Source: Methylobacterium phyllostachyos (GTDB taxonomy: Bacteria > Pseudomonadota > Alphaproteobacteria > Rhizobiales > Beijerinckiaceae). From it: a stretch of DNA of 64,000 nucleotides. The stretch spans positions 1-64,000 of the forward strand of contig NZ_FNHS01000023.1 of NCBI RefSeq assembly GCF_900103445.1, given 5' to 3'. Shown piece by piece: positions 1-8,301 of the stretch; the stretch's first letter is position 1, and every line of letters begins with the position of its first letter. The notes beneath the pieces are model-generated. The model had not been told where the DNA came from, did not search any database, and saw only the letters and a program-made list of their open reading frames with translations. A program made the position numbers and the translations under genes.

Positions 1-1
1 C

Positions 2-247
2 CCGCGCAAGTCTCAGCCGATCGAACAGCACTTCATGTTCACGGATCAGGGCATCGACTGCGCCGACCGCAACAAGAACACTCTGACTAGCTCGTCGTCC
101 GGCTGGAACCTCAATGGCGCGATCATCGACAGCAAGGGCAACATCACGACGCCCGGCAACATGACGGCCGGTCAAGGGACCGGTGATCAGGTTGATCTAC
201 AGGGCCACACCCACGGCACCGGCCCGGCGCCCACGGCAGGGACCTAG
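2..247 (+). CDS. Phage baseplate spike/assembly protein, C-terminal part
   Basis: The reading frame is open from base 2, so the gene starts left of the window; an internal Met lies at 35. The tail alternates Gly, Asp, Ile and Thr (DSKGNITTPGNMTAGQGTG) and ends with GHTHGTGPAP. This matches the beta-helical end of gpV/Mu gp45-type baseplate proteins, where the HxH stretch can bind a metal at the membrane-piercing tip. That family role is known; the assignment of this fragment is inferred from the tail and from the hub and tape-measure genes that follow. The next gene starts 3 bases after the stop. Confidence 0.6.
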   Translation, partial: PRKSQPIEQHFMFTDQGIDCADRNKNTLTSSSSGWNLNGAIIDSKGNITTPGNMTAGQGTGDQVDLQGHTHGTGPAPTAGT

Positions 248-250
248 GCC

Positions 251-1102
251 GTGACGTTCTCGCGCAAATACATTGACGTTTCGATCTCGCTTTCGAACGG
301 TGAATTTCAGGGCGGCGGCAACACCGCGAAGTTGAGTGGCTTGCGCGTTCTCTGTGGAATTGAGAATGCCGGCTCGCCCGACATGGGCAAGGCGACCGTC
401 AGCATCTACGGCCTGCCGCTGACCTTGCTGAACCAGTTGACGCAGATGCCGTACAACTCGGATGCCATCGGCCAGAACACCATCACGATTATGCCCCGCG
501 AAAAGGGTGGTCAGAGCGGCATCGGCTTCAAAGGCACAATCATCCGTTCCTTCGCCGACATCGAGCAGCCGCTGGGCGCGCTACGGGTCGACGCACTGGC
601 TGGCGTCTACGAGGCCGTTGCCGAGGCGAAGCCGACCAGCCGCGCGGGGTCGACCGACGTTGCGCAGCTCATGGGCCAACTCGCCAACATGGCCGGGCTG
701 ACGCTGGAGAACAACGACGTTCAATGCAAGGTCATGAACCCGTATCTGCCGAGTTCGGCGCGTCAGCAGATCAAGTCCTTGGCTCGAATGGCCGGGATCA
801 ATTGGTACATCGAGAACGGCACGCTCGCGATCTGGCCTAAGAATGGCTCGCGGCAAGGCGCCTCCACTCAGATCAGCCCGCAAACCGGCATGCGAGGCTA
901 CCCACGGTTCACGGCCAGCGGCATCGAGGTGACGACGCTTTACAACGCATCGTTCAAGTACGGTGGAAGCGTCGAAGTACAGAGCGACCTCAAGCCGGCC
1001 TGCGGCATTTGGTATATTACCAACTCCTACCATGAGCTTGAGAGCGAGACGCCAAGAGGGAAGTGGTTCACGACACTTTCTTGCTCAAAGCTGAAGATTT
1101 AA
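251..1102 (+). CDS. Phage baseplate hub protein
   Basis: 283 residues from a GTG start at 251, just after the stop of the spike-like gene, so translation is probably coupled. The sequence has the late-control/hub look: an N-terminal beta barrel with MGKATVSIYGLP, then a middle domain (VAQLMGQLANMAGLTLE) resembling the gp27/gpD fold that forms the cap on the tail tube. No enzyme motif is visible. Position between a gpV-like protein and a tape measure supports the call. In most siphophages and Mu-like phages the hub lies downstream of the tape measure, so the order here is reversed. Confidence 0.65.
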   Translation: MTFSRKYIDVSISLSNGEFQGGGNTAKLSGLRVLCGIENAGSPDMGKATVSIYGLPLTLLNQLTQMPYNSDAIGQNTITIMPREKGGQSGIGFKGTIIRSFADIEQPLGALRVDALAGVYEAVAEAKPTSRAGSTDVAQLMGQLANMAGLTLENNDVQCKVMNPYLPSSARQQIKSLARMAGINWYIENGTLAIWPKNGSRQGASTQISPQTGMRGYPRFTASGIEVTTLYNASFKYGGSVEVQSDLKPACGIWYITNSYHELESETPRGKWFTTLSCSKLKI

Positions 1103-1112
1103 GGACACGCAG

Positions 1113-3479
1113 ATGCCTACGGTTGTGGACGCTTTGATCGTGACCTTGGGCTTGGACCCCAAGGAATTTACGAAGGGCCAGCGCGAGGCGGCCAAGGCGG
1201 CGATCCAGGGTCAGAAGGACATAGAGAAGGCCGCGCTCGCTCAGGAGAAAGCGGCGGTCCGGGCGGCGCGCGAGACCGAGAAGGCGGCCAAGCAAGAGGC
1301 CAAGGCCCATCGAGACGCACTCAAGCAAATCGAAAAGGACGAGAGGGCGGCAGCTAAGGAGGCTGAGCGGCACGCCAAGGAAGTCGCCCGCGCGCACGAC
1401 CAGGCGGCGGACTCGCTAAACCGGCTCGGCCGAAACGCCCTAAAACTGTTCGCCATCTTCACCGGGGGCCGCGCGGTCGGCCAGTTCGTAACCGATATCG
1501 GCAAGGCCGACGCCGCTATGGGCCGGATGGCTGACCGTCTCGGGATCGCACCCGAACGGATCGCGGCCTTCGACAACGCTGTGAAGCGGGCGGGCGGCAC
1601 GGCGGGTGAAGGGTCCGCCTCGTTCCAGCAGCTCTCAGATACCCTCAACGAGCTGCGCACTTCGGGCAATGCGTCGGCCCTCGTGCCGTTCGCCCGGTTG
1701 CAGGGTATCAGCGGCCAGCAGATCCGGCTCAACGGCAAGCTGGAGGAGTCGTTCGGCGACCTTGCAGAGGCGGCCAAGGGCACGGCCGAGAAGGCGGGGG
1801 CCTCTACGGCGAGCTTCCTCCTCAAGCAGGCCGGCTACAGCGAAGCCACCATTAACCTGCTGCTGAAGGGCAGGAAGGCCGTCGAGGAGGCCCTGTCACG
1901 GTCGCAGAAGGCCGGGCTCGTGTCCAAGGCTGACTCCGATGCGGCACGCGCCTTGGGCGAGCAGTACGAGGATCTGTCCGACCGGGTGACGGACTTCGGG
2001 CGGAAGATCAGCACGGCTCTCACGCCGGTCATTACGGATTTGATGAAGCGCTTCGCCGACTGGCTGGACCTGAACAAGGACTGGCTCAAGGACGACATCG
2101 TGGGCGAGGTGACGAAGTTCGCGACCGAGTTGCGCAAGATCCCGTGGGACGATGTCGGCAAGGGCATCAAGGCCTTCATCCAGGGCGCCAACAGCGCCGC
2201 GCAGGCGGTCGGCGGCTGGACCCGCGTCGCGGAGATCTTCTTCGGCCTATGGGCAGCCAGCAAGGTCGCCAAGGTACTCGTTGGTATCGCGGCGATCCGG
2301 AACGCGCTCGTCATCGGGGACACGTCGCTATTGGCCGCTATGGCCCGCGTGGGCTTGCCAGTGGCGATCGGCGCCGCCGCGATGGGGCATGGGTTCCAGA
2401 CGCCTGAGGAGGCCTCCAAGGATCCGGACCAGGCGGTACTTCAAAAGGAGGGCATCGACCGCCGCGAGCGGTTCCGGGGCGCCGTCCGACGCGGTTGGAA
2501 TGGCGTCAAGCGGTTCTTTGGGGGCGGCGAGGCCGAGGCTGATGAGGGTCGCGGCGGCATCCGCACGCGAGCCAATCGCGCCGGCCGGCGCCGTAACGCT
2601 GCGATTGATGACGCCGTTGCCAGCGGGGGCGTCGGTGTCGGACGGGGCGCCACGTCTGCAGAAGGACGCGAGAACGTCAAATCGTGGCTCGACTTCTTCC
2701 AGCGCGATAAAGACAAGGGTGGCATGGGTCTCCCACTGGGCAAGGCCGAGGCGATGGTCGCTATGATGCAGGGTGAGAGCGGTCCAAATCTTAATCCGCG
2801 ATCCTACAACCCGAATGACAACGGCGGCCCGAGCGGTGGCACCGCACAGTGGCACGACCGTTTCGGCCGTCGCGAGCGGTTCTCCGGCCTCAAGGCTTTA
2901 GCCGACAAAATGGGCAAGCCGTGGACGGATCGAGAGGTGCAACAGGCTTATTGGAAACAGGAGGCCGAGACTTCGCACAAGGCTGTTTTCCAGCGGATCG
3001 AACGTGCAACGAGTGACGAACGAGCCCTTGGGGAAGGCGTAGCTGGTTTTGAGGTGCCGGGTGATCCTGCGGGTGAAATCCGAAAGCGGCTCGCCAATCT
3101 CCGACGCTTACAGCAAGAGCGAAAGCAGCGTGACCAGGATGTATCTACCATCCAAGCCGGCCCGCGCCGTCCCGAGATTCTAGCCGACCCCTCAGATGAA
3201 CGCCGGAAGCCGATGGCGTCTCTGATGTACGGCGACACTCCTCCCGCTGCCCGCATCGGTGCTGCGGCTGTTGTGGCTCAGTCTAGCTCAGCGCAGAGAG
3301 ATCGGTTGGCCTCAATCAGCAACGACAACCGGAACACCAGCACCTCAACGGCCGAGTCCCATTTTCATGGCGATATGATTTTCCAGAACGCCGGAGACAG
3401 CCGTGAGATTGCCAGCAATTTGAGAGATCGTCTGAAGGAAAGGCAGTTCGTACAGGCGGCGAACTACGGCCAAGGCTAG
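1113..3479 (+). CDS. Phage tail tape measure protein with C-terminal lysozyme domain
   Basis: 788 residues. Residues 15-100 are a long Ala/Lys/Glu coiled coil typical of tape measures, followed by helical Ala-rich sequence with hydrophobic stretches near 375-430. From about 519 to 690 lies a phage tail lysozyme-like domain: SWLDFF, then MMQGESGPNLNP with a probable catalytic Glu near 554, GPSGGTAQWH, and a C-terminal helix set. This type of domain cuts peptidoglycan during DNA entry. The protein would set tail length and be ejected through the tail. The last 90 residues are Asn/Ser-rich and may bind the hub. The start follows AAGGACACGCAG. Confidence 0.8.
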   Translation: MPTVVDALIVTLGLDPKEFTKGQREAAKAAIQGQKDIEKAALAQEKAAVRAARETEKAAKQEAKAHRDALKQIEKDERAAAKEAERHAKEVARAHDQAADSLNRLGRNALKLFAIFTGGRAVGQFVTDIGKADAAMGRMADRLGIAPERIAAFDNAVKRAGGTAGEGSASFQQLSDTLNELRTSGNASALVPFARLQGISGQQIRLNGKLEESFGDLAEAAKGTAEKAGASTASFLLKQAGYSEATINLLLKGRKAVEEALSRSQKAGLVSKADSDAARALGEQYEDLSDRVTDFGRKISTALTPVITDLMKRFADWLDLNKDWLKDDIVGEVTKFATELRKIPWDDVGKGIKAFIQGANSAAQAVGGWTRVAEIFFGLWAASKVAKVLVGIAAIRNALVIGDTSLLAAMARVGLPVAIGAAAMGHGFQTPEEASKDPDQAVLQKEGIDRRERFRGAVRRGWNGVKRFFGGGEAEADEGRGGIRTRANRAGRRRNAAIDDAVASGGVGVGRGATSAEGRENVKSWLDFFQRDKDKGGMGLPLGKAEAMVAMMQGESGPNLNPRSYNPNDNGGPSGGTAQWHDRFGRRERFSGLKALADKMGKPWTDREVQQAYWKQEAETSHKAVFQRIERATSDERALGEGVAGFEVPGDPAGEIRKRLANLRRLQQERKQRDQDVSTIQAGPRRPEILADPSDERRKPMASLMYGDTPPAARIGAAAVVAQSSSAQRDRLASISNDNRNTSTSTAESHFHGDMIFQNAGDSREIASNLRDRLKERQFVQAANYGQG

Positions 3480-3760
3480 TCGTCACCGCGCATCGAGTTT
3501 TGCGTGCATCTGTGCCAACGATATTGCGCCGTGCTTTGACTCTTAAGGCCGTAGCAGAAGCCGCGCTCGACTAACCGACCAGCAATAAAATCACGCTTCT
3601 GACACGCTATCTTCGTCTCAAAACCCTCTGGGTCGGTGCTCCCCTGGCAGGCGCCATTAGCCTCGCCCCATGATCGTTGCAGATTTGGGGTGGAGGGCGA
3701 TACGGCGGCCTGCGCCATCGTGGCGGTTGTGAAGATCACGACGGCGAGGGCGTAGCGCAT
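3476..3760 (-). CDS. Small secreted four-cysteine protein (copy A)
   Basis: The frame opens at 3805, but the Met at 3760 starts a clear signal peptide (MRYALAVVIFTTATMAQAA), so I place the start there. The mature part has four Cys in the pattern GAC, IAC, FCYG, HRC with WHRC near the end, and is probably disulfide-bonded in the periplasm. It is paralogous to the protein at 17135-17437, which keeps all four Cys, the CYGxKxQS motif and the acidic tail. No function recognised. The stop overlaps the tape-measure stop on the other strand by 4 bases. Confidence 0.6.
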   Translation of the reverse strand: MRYALAVVIFTTATMAQAAVSPSTPNLQRSWGEANGACQGSTDPEGFETKIACQKRDFIAGRLVERGFCYGLKSQSTAQYRWHRCTQNSMRGDD

Positions 3761-3857
3761 TCTACCAAAATGGGCGCAGGAAGCGCGGCTGTCGAGATGC
3801 ATCATGGATCGCCCTTACGCCGCCGTTGGGTGGGTGTCTCGGTTCGTAGGCCCGCGC

Positions 3858-4247
3858 CTAGTCCTGATCCGATTCCGGAAACGTCAGGGTCGTCGGACCC
3901 CCGACAGCCTTGAACTTCACCGTGTAGGTGTAGATCAGGCCGTTGATTTTTTTCGTCAGGTACGATTGGGCGTAGTTCGCATCGGAGGGTCGAAAATCTG
4001 TACCTGCCTCCCGCTTGATGTCGACGATCGCGGCCTCGACGACCTCCTCCACGATGTCGCCGCAGATCCCCAGCGCCGCCTTGCTTAAGATGTCGGCGCT
4101 GTCGCCCGATGGAAGAAACTGCTTGAGGTTCGTGTCTAGGCACCCCTTGAGCTGACGAAGCTTGCTGTCGGCCAGCGTGTCCGCTCTTGCGGTAACACCC
4201 GTACAGACGGGCAGGGCAGCGGCGAGGGCAAAGAAGGCGTAGCGCAT
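3858..4247 (-). CDS. Hypothetical secreted protein
   Basis: 129 residues with an N-terminal signal sequence (MRYAFFALAAALPVCTG, cleavage likely after TARA). The mature part is mixed helix and strand and has two Cys (CLDT, GICG). The start overlaps the stop of the upstream gene at 4247 (ATGA arrangement), so the two are translationally coupled. No family recognised. It sits in a minus-strand operon next to the prophage tail genes; phage moron or host periplasmic protein are both possible. Confidence 0.6.
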   Translation of the reverse strand: MRYAFFALAAALPVCTGVTARADTLADSKLRQLKGCLDTNLKQFLPSGDSADILSKAALGICGDIVEEVVEAAIVDIKREAGTDFRPSDANYAQSYLTKKINGLIYTYTVKFKAVGGPTTLTFPESDQD

Positions 4248-4603
4248 CAGGTGTTCCCTGGCCCGTCCCGAGCAATGCGAGTCTGAACTTTCGCAAGAGC
4301 AGCTAGGATCCGATCTTCTCCTAGAGGGAGATCGCCGCGGATCTGGTCGACGCCGCTCGCCAGCCGGGCGCTGTCGTCGCGCATCCGGTTCCAGTGCTTC
4401 TCTAGGCGCATAAGCATTTCGCAGGCGAGGCCTTCGGCTTGCTGCTCTCGCCTCACCATCTCGGCCACCTCGGCACGCATGCTGACGATCTCTCGGAGGA
4501 GAGAGCCGGCATCGGGTGCGGGTGCGTCGGCGACCATGGGGTATCCAATACCCGTGCGGGCTTCCGGTTCAAAGGCTGGCGCGGATGGTTGCCCAAGCGG
4601 CAT
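4247..4603 (-). CDS. Hypothetical coiled-coil protein
   Basis: I choose the Met at 4603 (MPLGQPSAP) because GAGG lies about 8 bases upstream; the frame also has a Met at 4657. Residues 40-115 are strongly helical (SLLREIVSMRAEVAEMV and following) and look like a coiled coil. No signal peptide. Its stop overlaps the start of the secreted protein at 3858-4247. Function unknown. Confidence 0.5.
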   Translation of the reverse strand: MPLGQPSAPAFEPEARTGIGYPMVADAPAPDAGSLLREIVSMRAEVAEMVRREQQAEGLACEMLMRLEKHWNRMRDDSARLASGVDQIRGDLPLGEDRILAALAKVQTRIARDGPGNT

Positions 4604-4806
4604 CGCGGCGCCTCTGTCACAACCCTTCGTTAACCAGCCTTGACCACCGACGTGCAACCTTTACGTGGGATTGTACGGAACGGCGCGCGACACGGTGAAA
4701 GCTCGCAAGGGCTGAGATCTGCCGGCCGTAGGACGATGGACGCTTTACCGCCCCATCGGTTCGCAATGTGGGGTTACCTGGCAGGCCCCACCGCGCTGGG
4801 CTTGGC

Positions 4807-4826
4807 GGGCGGCTTACGGGCCGCCC
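4807..4826. terminator. GC-rich hairpin, possible terminator
   Basis: Seven-base-pair stem GGGCGGC/GCCGCCC with a 6-base loop, directly after the end of the minus-strand gene at 4828. There is no T run, so intrinsic termination is uncertain. Confidence 0.3.
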
Positions 4827-4827
4827 G

Positions 4828-5250
4828 TCACAGCCGCCGATCCGCTCTCCGCAGAACCAACGGGCTGTTGAGGTAGCGCAGCATCGGCTTCGCATTGATC
4901 CGGTAGAATGCCGTCAGCCACATGTCGCAGCGCGTGCCCGACAGCTTCACGACGGCTCTGAAAGTCCGGTTCGTCCGCGCGAACGTGTAGATGGTTCCTA
5001 TCGACATCGAAGGCGGATCTTCGGCAACCAGGGTGCCGTGAGCCAGGATCTCCGGCGTCCACGTCAGATCGAAATAGTCGATGTCCGCATGCCGTGCCCT
5101 GATCTTCACCAGCGACTCTCGTGACAGGTAGACGTTGTGCAGCCTCGCGCCGAGGTGCGCGCGCCCTTCCTCCGGCATCTGACCGACGACGACCGAAGCG
5201 TCCGGCGGCGACATGAGCAGGGCGTGGATTTGGTAGGCTTCTGCTGGCAC
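4828..5250 (-). CDS. Possible PBECR-type (phage barnase-EndoU-ColicinE5/D-RelE) nuclease domain protein
   Basis: 140 residues. The layout resembles the small PBECR domains encoded beside phage head and tail genes: VYLSRESLVKIRARHADID, a central ILAHGTLV, then paired strands (FRAVVKLSG, DMWLTAFYRIN). Candidate catalytic residues are Arg/His in the first helix and Arg/Tyr in YRIN. This is fold-level resemblance by eye and could be wrong. The location at the edge of the prophage fits such a cargo nuclease. An alternative is a plain hypothetical phage protein. Confidence 0.4.
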   Translation of the reverse strand: MPAEAYQIHALLMSPPDASVVVGQMPEEGRAHLGARLHNVYLSRESLVKIRARHADIDYFDLTWTPEILAHGTLVAEDPPSMSIGTIYTFARTNRTFRAVVKLSGTRCDMWLTAFYRINAKPMLRYLNSPLVLRRADRRL

Positions 5251-5332
5251 CCCTATGATTGATCAGGGCGCGTGGAGCGAGTCAATTGCACTCAGGTTGC
5301 CCGGCTCTGTGAGCGCCGCTACAGCCTCCCCG

Positions 5333-5521
5333 ATGTCCGACAAGCTCAACGCCCTCCTCGAACGTCGGAAGGCGCACCAGCGCACGCTCATCATCGCGAT
5401 GGCCGAGCATGATGGACTGCCGGCCGGGAGTGCTCTGCGCCAGGTCGCCGAGTTGGAGAACGTCATCGCGGCCGTTGAGGCGGTGGTGGGTGAAGAGGCC
5501 GAACGGGCGCGGCGTCAGTGA
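5333..5521 (+). CDS. Small helical protein (copy A of a 62-residue family)
   Basis: The open frame begins at 5255 but the Met at 5333 (MSDKLNALLERR) matches the start of the paralogue at 56335-56523, so I use it. Both proteins share QRxLIxAMAEH, GLPAGS, LRQVAELENVIAAVEAV and an Arg/Glu-rich end. Predicted two-helix coiled coil, no signal peptide. Function unknown. Strong conservation between two copies 51 kb apart suggests it is really translated. Confidence 0.6.
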   Translation: MSDKLNALLERRKAHQRTLIIAMAEHDGLPAGSALRQVAELENVIAAVEAVVGEEAERARRQ

Positions 5522-5711
5522 TCCCGAAGGAATGCACATAACTATGCGGATCTCCGCCTCAATCGCCGCGCGCCTGCTAAGCTACCAACTCCATCTTACC
5601 CGTTGAGCCAGGTTACGTATCGGCCCGGCCTGGGCGTCATTGAGCGTTCCTCCAACCTCATGGTCAGAGTGGCGCGGCTTCGACTTAGAAACCTAGGCAT
5701 AGGCCGAAGCC

Positions 5712-6350
5712 TTACACCTCCCCCCAGATCTGGCGTACCCGAGCCACTGTAGGCCGTGCAGCCATTCGTTCGAAATGTGCCGCGAGGTTTGGAGGGAGCG
5801 GGATGTCTTGCTGCGGCGCCCAGCGCTCTGCGTAAAACAGCGCGGTATCGCCGATCGTGAAGGCATCGCCTGCCACGTAGGCGCGGTCTGCCATCTGCCG
5901 ATCGAGGATCGTCAGAGCCTGATCGATGATCTCGCGGCCCTGCTCCTTCACCGAGCCTTGGCCGAGCTTGAGCGTCTGGTGCAGCATGTCCTGCGGCTCG
6001 TAGTTCTCCGTCTTGAAGATCCGACCGAACCCTTGCAGGTGCAGGGTGCCGATCGCGTAGTCCATGATCTCGAAGCCCCACCGCTCGGCTTCAGGATCTG
6101 CCGGGATCAGCCTCTTGTCTGGGTTTGTGCGGGCGAGCCACGTGGCGATGGCGCCGTACTCGGTCATGACCGTCCCATTATCTCCCACGAGGGTCGGCAC
6201 CTTGCCCTTGGGATTGATCGACTTGAACGGCTCCTGCTGCGTAGCGCCGCCGGCTACGTCCATCTTCACGCTTTCGTAGGGCCTGCCGATCTCCTCCAGC
6301 AGGATGTGAATGCCGATCGCACAAGTATGCGGTCCCCAGTAGAACTTCAT
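5712..6350 (-). CDS. Glutathione S-transferase family protein
   Basis: 212 residues, the usual GST length. Thioredoxin-like N-terminal domain (1-80) with FYWGPHTCAIGIHILLEE, the cis-Pro loop NPKGKVPTL and the glutathione-binding EYGAIATWL (normally ESxAI, so Glu is followed by Tyr). The C-terminal helical domain contains GDAFTIGDTALFYAERW, the N-capping Thr-x-x-Asp motif. A cytosolic enzyme that conjugates or reduces electrophiles with glutathione. The substrate cannot be read from sequence. It stands alone on the minus strand, upstream of an alcohol dehydrogenase on the other strand. Confidence 0.85.
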   Translation of the reverse strand: MKFYWGPHTCAIGIHILLEEIGRPYESVKMDVAGGATQQEPFKSINPKGKVPTLVGDNGTVMTEYGAIATWLARTNPDKRLIPADPEAERWGFEIMDYAIGTLHLQGFGRIFKTENYEPQDMLHQTLKLGQGSVKEQGREIIDQALTILDRQMADRAYVAGDAFTIGDTALFYAERWAPQQDIPLPPNLAAHFERMAARPTVARVRQIWGEV

Positions 6351-6428
6351 CGACTGTCTCCAACCTCGAAGGGCGGTAGTGCGCGGAAGCTCGAAATGGC
6401 CCGTCGCGCCTGAGCGGAAGTATGCGCC

Positions 6429-6776
6429 CTATTTTGAGGGCTCGGCGGAATTGGTGCCCGATGGTGACGCCGTGCGGTTCGGCAATGGGGCTTGAGGATC
6501 GTGCGCGGAGTCACCGGTCGGGTTCGCAGCCGGAACCGGCCGATCCTTGTTTTCTGCGGTCGAGTGGCCGCCGGGGTTCGGCGCATCCTTGGCGGCCGAC
6601 TCCTCCCGAGGCACCGGCGCTTGGCTCCAGCCATCCTGCGCGCTGCGATCCTTGTCGCCCATCGCGTCGACCCCCTTGATCTCACCGGGCTTGGTCTGAG
6701 CCTGCACGGGTGCGGCAAGCGCTACAGAGGCAAGCAGGGCGACGGCCATGCTCAGGGAGAGAGAAACACGGACCAT
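6429..6776 (-). CDS. Hypothetical secreted low-complexity protein
   Basis: The Met at 6776 begins a good signal peptide (MVRVSLSLSMAVALLASVA, cleavage after VQAQ), preferred over the Met at 6833. The mature part is about 90 residues of Pro, Ser, Asp, Lys and Asn with no folded domain apparent. Probably a small periplasmic or extracellular protein. An inverted repeat (TGTTCCA and TGGAACA) lies just upstream at 6833-6853 and could be an operator. Confidence 0.5.
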   Translation of the reverse strand: MVRVSLSLSMAVALLASVALAAPVQAQTKPGEIKGVDAMGDKDRSAQDGWSQAPVPREESAAKDAPNPGGHSTAENKDRPVPAANPTGDSAHDPQAPLPNRTASPSGTNSAEPSK

Positions 6777-7053
6777 CGACTGTCTCGGTGGGCGGTAGGG
6801 GGATCCACGAGAAACCAGCTTCGCCATCGGCATGTTCCAGCTTCATGGAACACCCTTCCACAGCCAGATCGCTCAGCCGACACTCAAAACTCGAGAAGGC
6901 GCTGAGGTGGCGAGTGGCTGAGCCGATGTCGGGCTTTCCGCTCTCAACGGAGCGCTTCGTCAGCACGGCAGCGGGAAAGAGGCCGATGCCCGGGAACAGC
7001 ACAACGTACGGATGGATATCCCTGCAGGTTTGACCTGCGGGAGAACGGGTTCG

Positions 7054-8232
7054 ATGAAAGCGCTGACATGGCAGAGCCGAGGCAAGATCACCTGCGAGAC
7101 CGTTCCTGATCCGAAGATTGAGCACGGGCGCGACGTCATCATCAAGGTCACTGCCTGCGCGATCTGCGGCTCCGATCTCCACCTCATGGGTGGGTTCATG
7201 CCGACCATGGAGTGCGGCGACGTCCTCGGTCACGAGACCATGGGCGAGGTCATCGAGGTCGGGCGGGACAACCAGAAGCTCAAGGTCGGCGATCGCATCG
7301 TGGTGCCGTTCACGATCTGCTGCGGCGAATGCCGGCAGTGCAAGTGGGGCAACTGGAGCTGCTGCGAGCGCACCAACCCGAACGGCAAGATGCAGGCGGA
7401 GACCTACGGCTACCCGCTCGCGGGTCTATTCGGCTTCTCGCACATCACCGGTGGTTTTGCCGGCGGCCAAGCCGAGTACCTGCGCGTGCCCTACGCCGAC
7501 GTCGGTCCCATCGTCGTGCCAGAGGGCCTCACCGACGAACAGGTGCTGTTCCTCAGCGACATCTTTCCGACCGCCTACCAAGCGGCCGAGCACTGTGACA
7601 TTGGCCCGGAGGACACGGTCGCGATCTGGGGTTGCGGCCCGGTCGGCGTGCTCGCCGTGAAGTGCTGCTACCTGCTCGGGGCCAAACGCGTCATCGCCAT
7701 CGACAGCGTGCCCGAGCGCTTGGCGCTGGCCCGGGAGGCTGGTGCGGAAACGATCGACCTCTCCCACCAGAACGTACAGGACACGCTGATGGAGATGACC
7801 CATGGCCTCGGGCCAGACTCGGTCATCGAGGCGGTCGGGATGGAGTCCCACGGGGCGGACACCACGCTTCAGAAGGTGTCCTCCGCCATCATGGAGCACA
7901 CCGTCAGCCTGGAGCGGCCGTTCGCGCTGAACCAAGCGATCCTGGCCTGTCGCCCCGGCGGCAACGTCTCAATGCCGGGCGTATTCGCCGGGCCGGTCGG
8001 ACCGGTGGCTCTCGGCGTTCTGATGAACAAGGGACTGACCCTGAAGACAGGCCAGACGCACATGGTCCGGTACATGAAGCCGCTGATGGAGCGTATCCAG
8101 AAGGGTGAGATTGACCCGTCCTTCATCATCAGCCACCGGTCCACGAACTTGGAGGACGGCCCAGCGCTGTACGACATGTTCCGAGACAAGACCGACAACT
8201 GCACCAAGGTCGTGTTCAAGCCACACGGTTGA
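7054..8232 (+). CDS. Zinc-dependent alcohol dehydrogenase (formaldehyde dehydrogenase-like MDR)
   Basis: 392 residues from the ATG at 7054, with GGGAGAA upstream. Medium-chain dehydrogenase fold: catalytic zinc ligands in CAICGSDLHL (Cys38) and GHE (His60, Glu61); four structural-zinc Cys at 90, 93, 96 and 104 with classical 2-2-7 spacing; Rossmann motif GCGPVGVLAV; then IAIDSVPERL for NAD binding. The long C-terminal half with an extra loop matches the glutathione-independent, FDH-like subgroup. Likely oxidises an alcohol or aldehyde in the cytosol with NAD(P); the substrate is not deducible. Single gene, with a GC-rich hairpin downstream. Confidence 0.88.
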   Translation: MKALTWQSRGKITCETVPDPKIEHGRDVIIKVTACAICGSDLHLMGGFMPTMECGDVLGHETMGEVIEVGRDNQKLKVGDRIVVPFTICCGECRQCKWGNWSCCERTNPNGKMQAETYGYPLAGLFGFSHITGGFAGGQAEYLRVPYADVGPIVVPEGLTDEQVLFLSDIFPTAYQAAEHCDIGPEDTVAIWGCGPVGVLAVKCCYLLGAKRVIAIDSVPERLALAREAGAETIDLSHQNVQDTLMEMTHGLGPDSVIEAVGMESHGADTTLQKVSSAIMEHTVSLERPFALNQAILACRPGGNVSMPGVFAGPVGPVALGVLMNKGLTLKTGQTHMVRYMKPLMERIQKGEIDPSFIISHRSTNLEDGPALYDMFRDKTDNCTKVVFKPHG

Positions 8233-8244
8233 TATTGAGCCCGA

Positions 8245-8274
8245 GCCGCCCCTTGTAATCAGGAGAGGGGCGGC
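8245..8274 (+). terminator. Hairpin after the alcohol dehydrogenase gene
   Basis: Nine-base-pair stem GCCGCCCCT/AGGGGCGGC, 13 bases after the dehydrogenase stop. No T tract follows, so it is a candidate terminator or mRNA-stabilising hairpin. Confidence 0.45.
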
Positions 8275-8301
8275 TACCGAGCTACCGCGCGTGCCGACGT
8301 C

